Source: JACTOJ01 sp032335695 (GTDB lineage: Bacteria > Bacillota > Clostridia > Clostridiales > Clostridiaceae). From it: a stretch of 64,000 nucleotides of DNA. Position numbers and translations under genes: made by a program. The DNA lies in assembly GCF_032335695.1 (NCBI RefSeq), contig NZ_JACTOJ010000002.1, positions 248,001 to 312,000 on the forward strand, given 5' to 3'. Position 1 is the stretch's first letter, and every line of letters begins with the position of its first letter. Below, one piece after another: positions 15,901 through 24,870 of this stretch. The notes below the pieces were generated by a model, which ran no database searches, was not told the DNA's origin, and worked only from the letters and a program-made list of their open reading frames with translations.

Positions 15901-16677
15901 CTATTCCTTTTTAACTTTTCTATAATTTATGAAGTAAACAGCAACTATTGATAAAATCATTCCTAATATACTAACCATTTGAGCTGCTCTTAGTCCAAAG
16001 AACATCAAGCTATCCGTTCTCATTCCTTCTATAAAAAATCTGGCTAATGAATATAATCCTACATATAAAAAGAATATTGTCCCATCTTTCTTATTCTTTC
16101 TAATCATAAACATTAAAAATATAAACACTAAAAGGTTCCAGGAAGATTCATATAAAAAGGTTGGATTATAATAACTTCCGTCTATTAACATGCCATTTTG
16201 TATGAAACTAGGAAAATGGCTTATAAAAGCCTTTGAAACTTCTCCTCCATGAGCTTCCTGATTAAAGAAGTTTCCCCATCTTCCCATAGCCTGTGCAAAA
16301 ATAATAGATGGTGCAGCCACATCCGCCAAAGCTAAAAAGTTCAGCTTTTTCCTTCTTGCCATCAGGTATCCTGCAAGTACACCAAATATTATTCCTCCAT
16401 GTATTGCAAGTCCACCTTGCCTAATATTAAACATGTCAATAAGATTACCTTTGTACTCATTAAATTGAAATATAACATAATAAAGTCTGGCACCAATTAT
16501 TCCAATAGGTATAGCTACTATAATAACATCTGTAAGAAAATCAAAATTTACATTTCTATACTTACAGTTGTACTCAGCTATTAATATTCCTAATACCATT
16601 CCTATTGATATTAATATACCGTACCATCTAATATCTAGTCCAAATACAGTAAATGCTACTGGATTCATTAATTTCAC
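15901..16677 (-). CDS. lgt: Prolipoprotein diacylglyceryl transferase
   Basis: Lgt moves diacylglycerol from phosphatidylglycerol onto the lipobox cysteine of prolipoproteins, the first step of lipoprotein maturation, in the cytoplasmic membrane. The 258-residue multi-spanning protein has the family patterns DIRWYGILISIGMVLG, GGLAIHGGIIFGVLAGY, and the Lgt signature GRWGNFFNQEAHGG. The three solute-binding lipoproteins in this window are likely substrates. It starts at ATG after GGAAGTG and is followed by the hypothetical membrane gene. Confidence 0.96.
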   Translation of the reverse strand: MKLMNPVAFTVFGLDIRWYGILISIGMVLGILIAEYNCKYRNVNFDFLTDVIIVAIPIGIIGARLYYVIFQFNEYKGNLIDMFNIRQGGLAIHGGIIFGVLAGYLMARRKKLNFLALADVAAPSIIFAQAMGRWGNFFNQEAHGGEVSKAFISHFPSFIQNGMLIDGSYYNPTFLYESSWNLLVFIFLMFMIRKNKKDGTIFFLYVGLYSLARFFIEGMRTDSLMFFGLRAAQMVSILGMILSIVAVYFINYRKVKKE

Positions 16678-16865
16678 TTCCTTTGTAATTACATATTTTG
16701 TAAAATAATTATAACTTTTCTTCTCTATTATAGCAACTACTTATTTATAATTAAATACATTAGTTAAATTTTATTTAATATGTTAATTAGATTTAACTAA
16801 TTAATTAATTATGGTAAAATAAATAAGATATGAATTAATTTTTTCATTATATGGAGGTTAATCAA

Positions 16866-18191
16866 ATGAAAAAAAAGATTGCAGATATGACTATTAATTC
16901 AATTAAATTCAAACTAATAGCAATTGTGGTGATAGTTCAAATACTGAGCTCCTATATAGGACGAGCTGTTAGTTTTGGAATTGAAAAAAGCAGACAAACT
17001 CTTAATACTTTAGGCGGACCTAATCCTATGATAAGCAGAAACCTAGGTGTTTATATCTCTTCTGGAATAAGTATAATAATCACAGTAATTATTATTGTAT
17101 TGTTCTATGATATTCTAGTACTTAAAAGATTAAATGCCATTACTAAATTCACAAAAAAATTAGGTGAAGGTGATTTTTCAGGTCAGCTGAAGACAGTTGG
17201 AAATGATGATCTTTCAAAGCTTGCTAAATCCATAAATTCAGCAGTATCAAATATTAAAACTTTACTTAGCGATATATCTACTAGTTCAAATGATATAAAA
17301 GAGTCCAGCGTTAAATTATTTTCTAGCTCCAACGCTTCAGTTTCTAAGGTGGAAAATATAAATGCTTCTTCTCTCCACTTATCTGAAGGAGCTGAAAAAT
17401 TAAGTTCCAGCATAGAGGAAATCAACTCTTCTATAGAAGAGATTACTTCTATAGTAACTACTCTTAATGAAAAAGTAGCAAATACTAGCAGCTCCTCTGA
17501 GGAAATGAAAGTTAGAGCTACTAATATGAAAACCAAGGTTGAAGCTTCAATTCATGCTGCTACCTCAAAATATGAGGAAAAACAAGCTCACATTATTAAA
17601 GCCATAGAAGATGGTAAGATTGTTGATAATATTGAAATAATGGCTGATACAATAAAATCCATAGCTGAACAAACTAATTTACTTGCCTTAAATGCTGCCA
17701 TAGAAGCATCCAGAGCTGGTGAACAGGGAAGAGGTTTCGTAGTTGTAGCTGAAGAGGTTAAGCAATTAGCAGAGCAATCTGCTCAAGCCATCTCTAACAT
17801 AGAAAATCTAGTATCTAAGGTTAGGGATGTATTCAATAATTTATCTTCTAGCTCACAGGAAATACTGGACTTTGTAAATATAAATGTAAAAGGTGATTAT
17901 TCTCTTCTTTTAACTACGGGAGTTCAATATGAAAAAGATGCTTCATTCATTGCTGACGTATCCAATGAATTATCTTCTTCAATAAATTCGGTTAACCAAG
18001 CTATGGAAGACATCAGCGGTGCGATTGAAGGTGTAGCAGAAATGTCTGAAAGAACTGTTTCTTCTACAGAAACTATAAATGATAGCCTTACTGAAATTTC
18101 ATTAGCACTAGAAGAAGCTGCAAGTACGGTTGAAAAACAAGAGGTTTTATCTCAAAAGCTAAATAAGTCTGTAGGAAGCTTTACATTATAA
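16866..18191 (+). CDS. Methyl-accepting chemotaxis protein without an extracellular sensor domain
   Basis: The 441-residue receptor has two membrane helices, at about residues 14-36 and 60-84, separated by only some 25-30 residues, so there is no room for an external ligand domain. HAMP follows (LKRLNAITKFTKKLGEGDFSG), then the signalling domain with the tip QTNLLALNAAIEASRAGEQGRGF. The domain contains a YEEKQAHIIKAIEDGKIVDNI segment before the tip. Such receptors probably sense internal, membrane or redox signals, or partner with other receptors. The ATG at 16866 follows GGAGG; the upstream in-frame ATG (16851) overlaps that ribosome site. Confidence 0.88.
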   Translation: MKKKIADMTINSIKFKLIAIVVIVQILSSYIGRAVSFGIEKSRQTLNTLGGPNPMISRNLGVYISSGISIIITVIIIVLFYDILVLKRLNAITKFTKKLGEGDFSGQLKTVGNDDLSKLAKSINSAVSNIKTLLSDISTSSNDIKESSVKLFSSSNASVSKVENINASSLHLSEGAEKLSSSIEEINSSIEEITSIVTTLNEKVANTSSSSEEMKVRATNMKTKVEASIHAATSKYEEKQAHIIKAIEDGKIVDNIEIMADTIKSIAEQTNLLALNAAIEASRAGEQGRGFVVVAEEVKQLAEQSAQAISNIENLVSKVRDVFNNLSSSSQEILDFVNINVKGDYSLLLTTGVQYEKDASFIADVSNELSSSINSVNQAMEDISGAIEGVAEMSERTVSSTETINDSLTEISLALEEAASTVEKQEVLSQKLNKSVGSFTL

Positions 18192-18200
18192 AATAACGAA

Positions 18201-18220
18201 GCTTTAAATCGGTGTAAAAG
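18201..18220. repeat. Half copy of the 38-base dispersed repeat
   Basis: The segment beginning gctttaaatc matches about 16 of the first 20 positions of the repeat seen at 32952-32989. The second half is not recognisable. It lies ten bases after the chemoreceptor stop, as other copies lie just after stops. Confidence 0.35.
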
Positions 18221-18327
18221 ACTTTACTACTAAGATAGAAAAAGAGCTTTAATTAAAGGATAAAGAAATTATGAAACTAAAAAGACGAAATGAATAAATT
18301 GGATGTCCAAATATGTATTTTTAAAAT

Positions 18328-18366
18328 ATTCTTGCACTGTCACAATTTTGTGGCAGTAGCAAGAAT
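18328..18366. terminator. Hairpin between chemoreceptor and SGNH hydrolase
   Basis: attcttgcactgtcaca (18328-18344) pairs with tgtggcagtagcaagaat (18349-18366), with one bulge and one G-U pair. It lies between convergent genes and can end the minus-strand hydrolase transcript, where it is followed by an A/T-rich run, and possibly the chemoreceptor as well. Confidence 0.6.
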
Positions 18367-18422
18367 GTATATGCATAAATTCTAATTGCTGATGAAAAAA
18401 GGCGATTTAAATTACAAATATT

Positions 18423-19442
18423 TCATCTATTAATAAACTTTTCTACTATTCTGGTAGATACAAATTTAGTTATATTGTTCTTCCATATTAAATCAGGATG
18501 AATTTCTCCATGATTGTGAGCATTTAGAACTGAGAATCCACTTTCATTGAATGAATCAATAAAATATACACTACAAAATTGACAAACCCTTTCAATAATA
18601 TCTCTTTTAAGTTTTCCATTATTGAATTGCATCCATGTTTGTGTTGTATCAGCTTGCAAAGGTGAAGCAACAAATATTTGAACATTTGGATAAGCAGATT
18701 GTAAGGTCTCGATTGCCCATCTTAATGCAGAAGCTATGCTATTTCTTGTAAGTTCTGAGTAAGCTTGTCCAAATACGCTGCCTGTATCATCATTAATAGG
18801 TACATTATCATTTTTTCCATCATTAGTACCAATAGCTATATAAATTATCTCTGGAATATCTGTAGTATGACCTAGACCTGTTCCTATAGATGTATCAATT
18901 GAAAATGCTCCATCAATAGGATGATTCCAAATTATTTGTGCCCCATTCGCTGTAGTATGTTGTAATATTCTTCTGATTTGATTGGAAAGCACATTATCAT
19001 CAGTGTTAGTGTTTTGCGGAGTAACTAATGTAATTGTAGTTATATTTGTATCCCCTGAATGCCAATCTGAACAGCAAGCATATCCACACGCAAAATTACC
19101 AACAAGGGAAGTTGATAATTGTTCATTAACTGCTGTTCCTATTCCTGTCACCTGATCACTTGTTATACTATCTCCAAAACAAGCATATTTTTTATTTGCA
19201 ATTAGGTAAAGTGCTGATATTTCATTTTCAAGTTTATTTTTAATTGCAGTAAATTCATTAGCAGATTCTACAACATCATCAATATTTACATTTTCTAGCA
19301 CATTTATGGCATCTTCGATTTCAGAACTATTATATATTATTGTATCATCTGGTTTTATAGCTACAAATTTAATATCAGAATTCATAAATACGTATGGAAC
19401 GCTATTATTTAAATCTATAGTTATCCTTCTGGTTATTGCCAA
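18423..19442 (-). CDS. SGNH/GDSL-type hydrolase with a phage-structural-like N terminus
   Basis: About 339 residues. The C-terminal two thirds form an SGNH esterase domain: block I YACFGDSIT with the Ser nucleophile, block III IAIGTNDG, and a late H-x-x-D segment, HNHGEIHPD. The expected reaction is ester hydrolysis or deacetylation of a carbohydrate or lipid. The first 90 residues (ITRRITIDLNNSVPYVFMNSD onward, then a helical segment) have no signal peptide and resemble N-terminal parts of phage baseplate or tail proteins; this is impression, not proof. An ATG at 19451 abuts AAGGAG directly, so the TTG at 19442, nine bases from GGAG, is the likelier start. It stands alone between two hairpins. 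Confidence 0.7.
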   Translation of the reverse strand: MAITRRITIDLNNSVPYVFMNSDIKFVAIKPDDTIIYNSSEIEDAINVLENVNIDDVVESANEFTAIKNKLENEISALYLIANKKYACFGDSITSDQVTGIGTAVNEQLSTSLVGNFACGYACCSDWHSGDTNITTITLVTPQNTNTDDNVLSNQIRRILQHTTANGAQIIWNHPIDGAFSIDTSIGTGLGHTTDIPEIIYIAIGTNDGKNDNVPINDDTGSVFGQAYSELTRNSIASALRWAIETLQSAYPNVQIFVASPLQADTTQTWMQFNNGKLKRDIIERVCQFCSVYFIDSFNESGFSVLNAHNHGEIHPDLIWKNNITKFVSTRIVEKFINR

Positions 19443-19566
19443 GTTTATCATCTCCTTGCTTAAATCCTAATATAAATCTATATCTGGTAGAACTAAATTT
19501 TTTATATGTATTTTATCTCCAAAAATATTTTTATTATTATCATAACTACCAGCTATACATAAAATA

Positions 19567-19603
19567 GCCTACATAGATTTGATTTACACAAATCTATGCA
19601 GGC
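19567..19603 (-). terminator. Terminator of the urease operon
   Basis: A 15-base stem pairs 19567-19581 with 19589-19603 with a single G-U pair and a seven-base loop. The ureD stop codon (19596-19594) lies inside the distal arm, so the last codons of ureD are part of the hairpin. A T-rich stretch follows on the minus strand. Confidence 0.7.
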
Positions 19604-20421
19604 CCTTGCCCTTTATTTTTTATGCTTAATATAGCTGATATTTCGTCTTTTAATCTATCTGTTATTTTCATAAGCTTGTCGCTGCTTTTTCCAAGAATTC
19701 TTACCACCATGATAAATTCGTATGGAATGCTTATACCATATTCTATACTATCATACTCTTTTAATATGTTCTGGAGATTCTTTTTAATTTCGTAGCTTAA
19801 TCTTTTATTAGCTATAAATACATTAGCAGCATGAGTAAATCCTTCATATATTCCCATATCCTGTAGCTGCTGCAGCTTTGGTTCAAGATGTGTATTATCA
19901 AAGAATATCAGCTTTTCATCCATATAGATACTTACTTTAGAAGAAAACTCCTTAAAATCAAACTTTTCTCCCATGGCATATCTGCCGCAGGACATTATCT
20001 CCCTATATAATAGATCACTTTCTCCATGCAAAGCAAATTTTGCAGTTCCCCTAAAGGCAGAATCCTTATATGGTATAGTTGGATAAAGATAATATTCAAG
20101 GCTTGCTCCATCTTTAATTGTTACTTCTATATCCTGCTTTGCACAATCCTGTTTCATAGAAAACACCTTATTATAGGACTGAGAAAATATATGCAGTCTG
20201 CTGCCAGCATTAAGTACATACTTGATTTTATATCTATCTCCCTCTAGCATCCCTGGCGAAACACTCATTATGCAAAGCTTCATTCTATTATCTTCTTCAT
20301 TATAAAATGGGCTAGTTATCTTAAAAGGAGCAGTAAAATAACTATCCTTAAGTATGGTCCTGCCATCTTTTACGCAGGTTTCTATGAATAGATTGCTTTC
20401 TTTTATGTAACTATTAGGCAC
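19594..20421 (-). CDS. ureD: Urease accessory protein UreD
   Basis: UreD (UreH) binds apo-urease and scaffolds UreF and UreG during nickel insertion. The 275-residue protein shows the family pattern in order: YFTAPFKITSPFY, LCIMSVSPGMLEGDRYKI, LHIFSQSYNKVFSM, YYLYPTIPYKDSAF, ImSCGRYAMGEKFDF-like residues, and a later DNTHLEP. It starts at GTG seven bases after AAAGGAG. It is the last gene of the operon, 21 bases after ureG; placing ureD at the end differs from the ureDABC order of many proteobacteria. The C-terminal codons overlap the terminator. Confidence 0.93.
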   Translation of the reverse strand: MPNSYIKESNLFIETCVKDGRTILKDSYFTAPFKITSPFYNEEDNRMKLCIMSVSPGMLEGDRYKIKYVLNAGSRLHIFSQSYNKVFSMKQDCAKQDIEVTIKDGASLEYYLYPTIPYKDSAFRGTAKFALHGESDLLYREIMSCGRYAMGEKFDFKEFSSKVSIYMDEKLIFFDNTHLEPKLQQLQDMGIYEGFTHAANVFIANKRLSYEIKKNLQNILKEYDSIEYGISIPYEFIMVVRILGKSSDKLMKITDRLKDEISAILSIKNKGQGPA

Positions 20422-20442
20422 TATTTTTCTCCTTTTTATGCT

Positions 20443-21051
20443 CTAGCAATTTTCTAGCAGCACATTATCCTTTATCCACTGAATAACATTTTTTAGTCCT
20501 GTTCCATCATTAAGATTAGTAAATATAAAAGGTTTTTGTCCTCTCATCTTTTTTGAATCTCTATCCATAATTTCTAAACTGGCACCCACATATGGAGCTA
20601 AATCTATTTTATTTATGATCATCAAATCTGATCTTGTTATGCCAGGGCCGCCTTTTCTTGGTATTTTATCCCCTTCAGATACATCGATCACATATATGGT
20701 TGAATCTGCAAGCTCAGGACTAAAGGTAGCGGATAGATTATCTCCTCCGCTCTCTATAAATACTAATTCTATATCAGGAAATTTATCTATTAATGCATCT
20801 ATAGCTTCCAGATTCATGGATGCATCTTCTCTTATTGCCGTATGAGGGCATCCTCCAGTTTCTACGCCTATTATTCTTTCCTTAGGCAGAACACTATTTT
20901 TAACCAAAAATTCCGCATCCTCCTGGGTGTATATATCATTAGTTACAACGCCTATGCTGTAATCTTTGCTCATTTCTCTAGTAAGTCTCTCTATGAGAGC
21001 TGTTTTTCCAGAACCTACAGGTCCCGCTATTCCTATCTTCACGTAACTCAT
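20443..21051 (-). CDS. ureG: Urease accessory GTPase UreG
   Basis: UreG is the SIMIBI-class GTPase that delivers nickel to apo-urease. In 202 residues the P-loop GPVGSGKT is at 10-17. Next come GVVTNDIYTQEDAEFLV and the metal-binding ETGGCPHTAIREDASMN with the invariant Cys-Pro-His. ELVFIESGGDNLSATF and the guanine-specificity segment INKIDLAPYVG follow. All expected residues are present. It starts at ATG after GGGGAG and lies between ureF and ureD with short gaps, so it is co-transcribed. Confidence 0.97.
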   Translation of the reverse strand: MSYVKIGIAGPVGSGKTALIERLTREMSKDYSIGVVTNDIYTQEDAEFLVKNSVLPKERIIGVETGGCPHTAIREDASMNLEAIDALIDKFPDIELVFIESGGDNLSATFSPELADSTIYVIDVSEGDKIPRKGGPGITRSDLMIINKIDLAPYVGASLEIMDRDSKKMRGQKPFIFTNLNDGTGLKNVIQWIKDNVLLENC

Positions 21052-21062
21052 TTTTACTCCCC

Positions 21063-21752
21063 CTACGACATATATAACCTCGAATATAACTCTTCATGCT
21101 GCATAGCTCTTATTTCAAAGGCCGGACAGCACCTTCCAAGTTCTTCTTCACTAAGTCCTATTATGTCTTTCTTAACTTCTTCCATAGTGCTTTGCATATT
21201 AAAAAGTATGCTTTGCCCATCCATTTGTCCTATTGGTATGAGTTTAGCACAATTATTTATTATGCTGGAGCATTGATTATATATATAGGCTGATAAGGCC
21301 ATATCCAATGAAATATTCGACTCAGCAGCAAATATTCCAAAAGCTATGCTATATACTCCATAGCACTTTCCATTTTTGATCAGTTCTGAATATTTCAATA
21401 CAGCTTCCTTTTCATCAAATTTATTTATGAGCTTTAGGAACCTTAAACAAAGCTTTAAACTTCCTTCTCGAATTTCTTTAGCTCCCTTTGAAGTATGTAA
21501 AATATTATCTATTCTCTGAAGATATTCTATGTCTTTGCCTAGAGCAGCTTCATAAGCCAGCTTCATGCCTAATCCATCACCATACTTTATATTGTAGCAA
21601 AGCATATTATATAAATATTTTTTAGCAGAAGCAGAATCCTTGACTATATTTTTCTGAACATAAGTTTCCAATCCATTTGATTGAGTGTAAGAGCCTATTG
21701 GAAATATGGAGTCGCTTATCTGAAGCAAAGTAAATAAAGCTGCATTACTCAT
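21063..21752 (-). CDS. ureF: Urease accessory protein UreF
   Basis: UreF joins UreD and UreG in the urease activation complex. The 229-residue all-helical protein has LLQISDSIFPIGSYTQSNGLE near its N terminus, which is the UreF hallmark, and ends YSRLYMS. The start is best placed at the ATG at 21752 (MSNAALFTLLQ), which overlaps the last eight bases of ureE and suggests translational coupling; an in-frame start eight codons earlier has no better ribosome site. Confidence 0.93.
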   Translation of the reverse strand: MSNAALFTLLQISDSIFPIGSYTQSNGLETYVQKNIVKDSASAKKYLYNMLCYNIKYGDGLGMKLAYEAALGKDIEYLQRIDNILHTSKGAKEIREGSLKLCLRFLKLINKFDEKEAVLKYSELIKNGKCYGVYSIAFGIFAAESNISLDMALSAYIYNQCSSIINNCAKLIPIGQMDGQSILFNMQSTMEEVKKDIIGLSEEELGRCCPAFEIRAMQHEELYSRLYMS

Positions 21753-22188
21753 GGTGATGATGACTCTCCAATCCATTTATGAGTTTTGTTGTGACTTTCT
21801 TAGGTTCAAAACCCTTTTGTTCCAGAAGCTTCATAAGAGGTTCATCATAGGCTACTTCAACCCTGCTGCCATGGATGAAGACAGGCACATGCTTGTTGCC
21901 TATTTCAAAGCACAGCTTTCCCATTTCTTCCATGGTTTTAGGCTCAACAGCTATAGCTTTGCTTTCTTTTATATTTACTAAAAGAGCTTCTTTCTCATCC
22001 AAATATAATATATCTCCCTGAGTAAGATGCTTGTGCTCAGAAAATCTTATTCCAACCTCTTTTCCATTTCTGCTTTGTGTTTTAAATATTTTCTTATTTA
22101 CTTCATACCACTCTATGTCAATAAAATCTATTTCTTTTCCCTTTAAATCATATTCCTTTTCATTGCCAATCTTTTCTTCAATAATCAT
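21745..22188 (-). CDS. ureE: Urease nickel metallochaperone UreE
   Basis: UreE supplies nickel to the UreDFG complex. The 147-residue protein has the peptide-binding N-terminal half, with VGIRFSEHKHLTQGDIL, and the metal-binding C-terminal half, with CFEIGNKHVPVFIHG containing the conserved nickel His. It ends in ESHHHHE, a short four-histidine tail, much shorter than the His-rich tail of Klebsiella UreE, so nickel storage capacity should be low. It begins at ATG after GGGAGTG and overlaps ureF. Confidence 0.94.
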   Translation of the reverse strand: MIIEEKIGNEKEYDLKGKEIDFIDIEWYEVNKKIFKTQSRNGKEVGIRFSEHKHLTQGDILYLDEKEALLVNIKESKAIAVEPKTMEEMGKLCFEIGNKHVPVFIHGSRVEVAYDEPLMKLLEQKGFEPKKVTTKLINGLESHHHHE

Positions 22189-22232
22189 ATAAGTTCACTC
22201 CCAAATGGTAATTTTACCAAAAATGCAACATA

Positions 22233-23951
22233 CTAAAACAAGAAATATCTTTGAGCCAAAGGAACTTCCTTTATTGGTTCACAGGTTATTCTGTCTCCAT
22301 CAACAGTAACTTCATAGGTATCTGGATTCACTTCTATTTTAGGAGTCTTATCGTTAAGCTTCATATTTTTCTTACTTATATTTCTGCATTTTTCCACAGG
22401 TAGTATTATCTTTTCCAATCCAAGCTTTTTGATATTTCCATTGCTTATGGAAGCTTTAGATACGAAAGTGATGCAGGTAGAATATTTAGCCTTTCCAAAA
22501 GCTCCAAACATATTTCTATATATAACTGGCTGAGGAGTTGGTATTGACGCATTAGGATCTCCCATTTTGCTGGCAATTATAACTCCGCCTTTTATTATCA
22601 TTTCAGGTTTCACTCCAAACATATCCGGTCTCCAAAGCACCAAATCAGCAAACTTTCCTTTTTCTACAGAGCCTACATATTTAGAAATACCATGAGTAAT
22701 AGCAGGATTTATAGTGTACTTAGCAACATATCTTCTCACTCTAAAATTATCATTTTCAGCAGTGTCTTCTGGAAGAGCGCCTCTCTGCTTTTTCATTTTA
22801 TCAGCGGTTTGCCAAGTTCTTATAATAACCTCTCCAACTCTTCCCATAGCTTGAGAATCTGAACTAAGCATGCTGAATACTCCCATATCGTGAAGAATAT
22901 CTTCCGCTGCTATGGTTTCAGGCCTTATTCTAGAATCTGCAAAAGCCACATCTTCTGGCACATTTTTATCCAGATGATGACATACCATAAGCATATCTAA
23001 ATGCTCATCTATGGTATTTACTGTATATGGTCTTGTAGGATTTGTGGAGGAAGGTAATACATTTTTAAAGGAAGCTGCCTTAATTATATCTGGTGCATGC
23101 CCACCGCCTGCTCCTTCTGTATGATAGGTATGAATAGTTCTTCCTGCAATAGCATTCATTGTATCCTCTACAAATCCAGCTTCATTTAATGTATCAGTAT
23201 GTATGGCTACCTGTACATCATATTTATCTGCCACCTTAAGACATGTATCTATAGCCTTTGGTGTGCTGCCCCAATCCTCATGAAGTTTAAGTCCTATGAC
23301 TCCTGCTTCCACCTGTTCCTCTAAGGCCTTCTCGCTGGAGGAATTTCCTTTGCCTAGGAAACCAAGGTTCATTGGAAATGCATCCGCTGCTTGAAGCATT
23401 TTTTCTATGTAAAAAGCTCCCGGAGTACAGGTGGTAGCATTAGTTCCATCTGCAGGACCTGTTCCTCCTCCTATCATAGTGGTTATTCCGCTATAAAGAG
23501 CTGTTTCTATCTGCTGCGGAGATATGAAATGTATATGAGAATCTATACCGCCTGCAGTAACTATAAGCCCTTCCCCAGCTAAAGCTTCAGTAGATGCTCC
23601 TACTATCATATTTTCATCAACGCCATCCATCACATCTGGATTTCCCGCCTTGCCTATACCTGCTATTTCTCCATCCTTTATGCCTATATCTGCTTTATAT
23701 ATGCCGGTATAATCTATTATTACAGCATTTGTTATTACCAGATCTAGCACACCTTCTTTTCTTAAAGCTCTAGCAGATTGACCCATACCATCTCTGAGAG
23801 TTTTACCGCCTCCAAATTTACATTCATCTCCGTATACTGTATAATCCTTTTCAATTTCTACTATAAGCTCGGTATCTGCTAGCCTTATTCTATCGCCTAC
23901 AGTGGGACCATACATATTTGCATACTCTTTACCTGATATCTTATAGCTCAT
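22233..23951 (-). CDS. ureC: Urease alpha subunit (catalytic)
   Basis: Urease hydrolyses urea to ammonia and carbamate in the cytoplasm. The 572-residue subunit has every nickel ligand in its expected context: H139 and H141 (DSHIHFISP), carbamylated K222 (GLKLHEDWG), H251 (AIHTDTLNEAGF), H277 (HTYHTEGAGGGHAPD) and D365 (SSDSQAMG). The catalytic His is H325 in MVCHHLD. It should be active once assembled with UreA and UreB. The ATG directly follows the ureB stop, with AAGGGAGTG inside the end of ureB, so the subunits are coupled. Confidence 0.98.
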   Translation of the reverse strand: MSYKISGKEYANMYGPTVGDRIRLADTELIVEIEKDYTVYGDECKFGGGKTLRDGMGQSARALRKEGVLDLVITNAVIIDYTGIYKADIGIKDGEIAGIGKAGNPDVMDGVDENMIVGASTEALAGEGLIVTAGGIDSHIHFISPQQIETALYSGITTMIGGGTGPADGTNATTCTPGAFYIEKMLQAADAFPMNLGFLGKGNSSSEKALEEQVEAGVIGLKLHEDWGSTPKAIDTCLKVADKYDVQVAIHTDTLNEAGFVEDTMNAIAGRTIHTYHTEGAGGGHAPDIIKAASFKNVLPSSTNPTRPYTVNTIDEHLDMLMVCHHLDKNVPEDVAFADSRIRPETIAAEDILHDMGVFSMLSSDSQAMGRVGEVIIRTWQTADKMKKQRGALPEDTAENDNFRVRRYVAKYTINPAITHGISKYVGSVEKGKFADLVLWRPDMFGVKPEMIIKGGVIIASKMGDPNASIPTPQPVIYRNMFGAFGKAKYSTCITFVSKASISNGNIKKLGLEKIILPVEKCRNISKKNMKLNDKTPKIEVNPDTYEVTVDGDRITCEPIKEVPLAQRYFLF

Positions 23952-24320
23952 TTATTTCACTCCCTTAAATCCAAGACTTTTTGCTGTTTCTAATGCTTCC
24001 AGTTTATTTTCATCACAGGCTTTCTTCTCAGTGAGTCCATTAAGTCCAGAAACATACTTATTTCCACCAAGCTCCACTAATTGAACCTCTTTTTCCTCTC
24101 CAGGTTCAAATCTAACTGCTGTTCCAGAGGGTATATCAAGGTGCATGCCGTAAGCTTTTTCTCTATCAAATTGGAGTGCTTTGTTAGTTTCAAAAAAATG
24201 AAAATGTGAACCTACTTGAATGGGTCTATCTCCAGTATTTACTACTGTTATAATTTCTGTTCTGCGTCCATCATTTAATATGATATATTCATTTTTAATA
24301 AATATCTCTCCAGGAATCAT
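23952..24320 (-). CDS. ureB: Urease beta subunit
   Basis: A 122-residue structural subunit of the (UreABC)3 enzyme. It begins MIPGEIFI and has VNTGDRPIQVGSHFHFFETN and the conserved RFEPGEEKEVQLVELGG, all characteristic of UreB. It is a separate gene, not fused to ureA as in Helicobacter. It sits between ureA (15-base gap) and ureC (no gap). Confidence 0.97.
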   Translation of the reverse strand: MIPGEIFIKNEYIILNDGRRTEIITVVNTGDRPIQVGSHFHFFETNKALQFDREKAYGMHLDIPSGTAVRFEPGEEKEVQLVELGGNKYVSGLNGLTEKKACDENKLEALETAKSLGFKGVK

Positions 24321-24335
24321 AATTTTCCTCCTTAC

Positions 24336-24638
24336 CTATCTTATAGGATTGTGAACAGTAACTAATTTAGTTCCATCAGGAAAAGTTGCTTCTATCTGCA
24401 CCTCACTTACCATGCTGTCCACTCCATCCATAACATCCTCTTTTTTTAATATTGTAGCCCCATATTGCATCAGCTCAGTAACGCTTTTTCCATCTCTTGC
24501 TGCCTCCATTAGTTCTGAGCATATTAATGAAACCGCTTCCGGATAGTTAAGCTTAAGTCCTCTACCCTTTCTCTGCTTTGCTAATTCCCCTGCATAGTGA
24601 AGCATCAATTTATCTATATCTTTTGAATTCAAATACAT
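24336..24638 (-). CDS. ureA: Urease gamma subunit
   Basis: The 100-residue gamma subunit shows LMLHYAGELAKQRKGRGLKLNYPEA near its N terminus and ends EATFPDGTKLVTVHNPIR, both diagnostic for UreA. It is the first gene of ureABCEFGD. The ATG follows GAGGTGAGA. The 232 bases upstream contain a 24758-24780 inverted repeat (tgttta/taaaca) and no recognised TnrA/GlnR consensus, so nitrogen control is not evident from sequence. Confidence 0.97.
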   Translation of the reverse strand: MYLNSKDIDKLMLHYAGELAKQRKGRGLKLNYPEAVSLICSELMEAARDGKSVTELMQYGATILKKEDVMDGVDSMVSEVQIEATFPDGTKLVTVHNPIR

Positions 24639-24802
24639 TATCTCACCTCATTTTATACTACATATATAATATATTATAATAATATCTTTATATGAATTTC
24701 CATTTTTAAATAAAACATTTCCCAATTATTAAAATATCAATATTCCTGCTAATATATTGTTTATATAGCTTTAGTAAACATTTACAAGCATAGGGTTAGT
24801 TA

Positions 24803-24837
24803 CATATGCCTAAGTTCATGCTTTGCTTAGACATATG
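24803..24837 (-). terminator. Hairpin after the VTT-domain gene
   Basis: catatgcctaag (24803-24814) pairs with cttagacatatg (24826-24837) with one G-U-type pair. It lies just after the stop of the gene at 24871-25563 on the minus strand and about 165 bases upstream of ureA. No T-run follows, so it may be a weak terminator. Confidence 0.4.
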
Positions 24838-24870
24838 CTCTATTATTTTAATTAGCTTTTAACCCTTAAA

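Noticed and set aside
24738..24870. Possible tRNA or small RNA in the ureA upstream region
   Set aside because: No cloverleaf arms or T-loop sequence are visible; only hairpins explained as a terminator and a possible operator.
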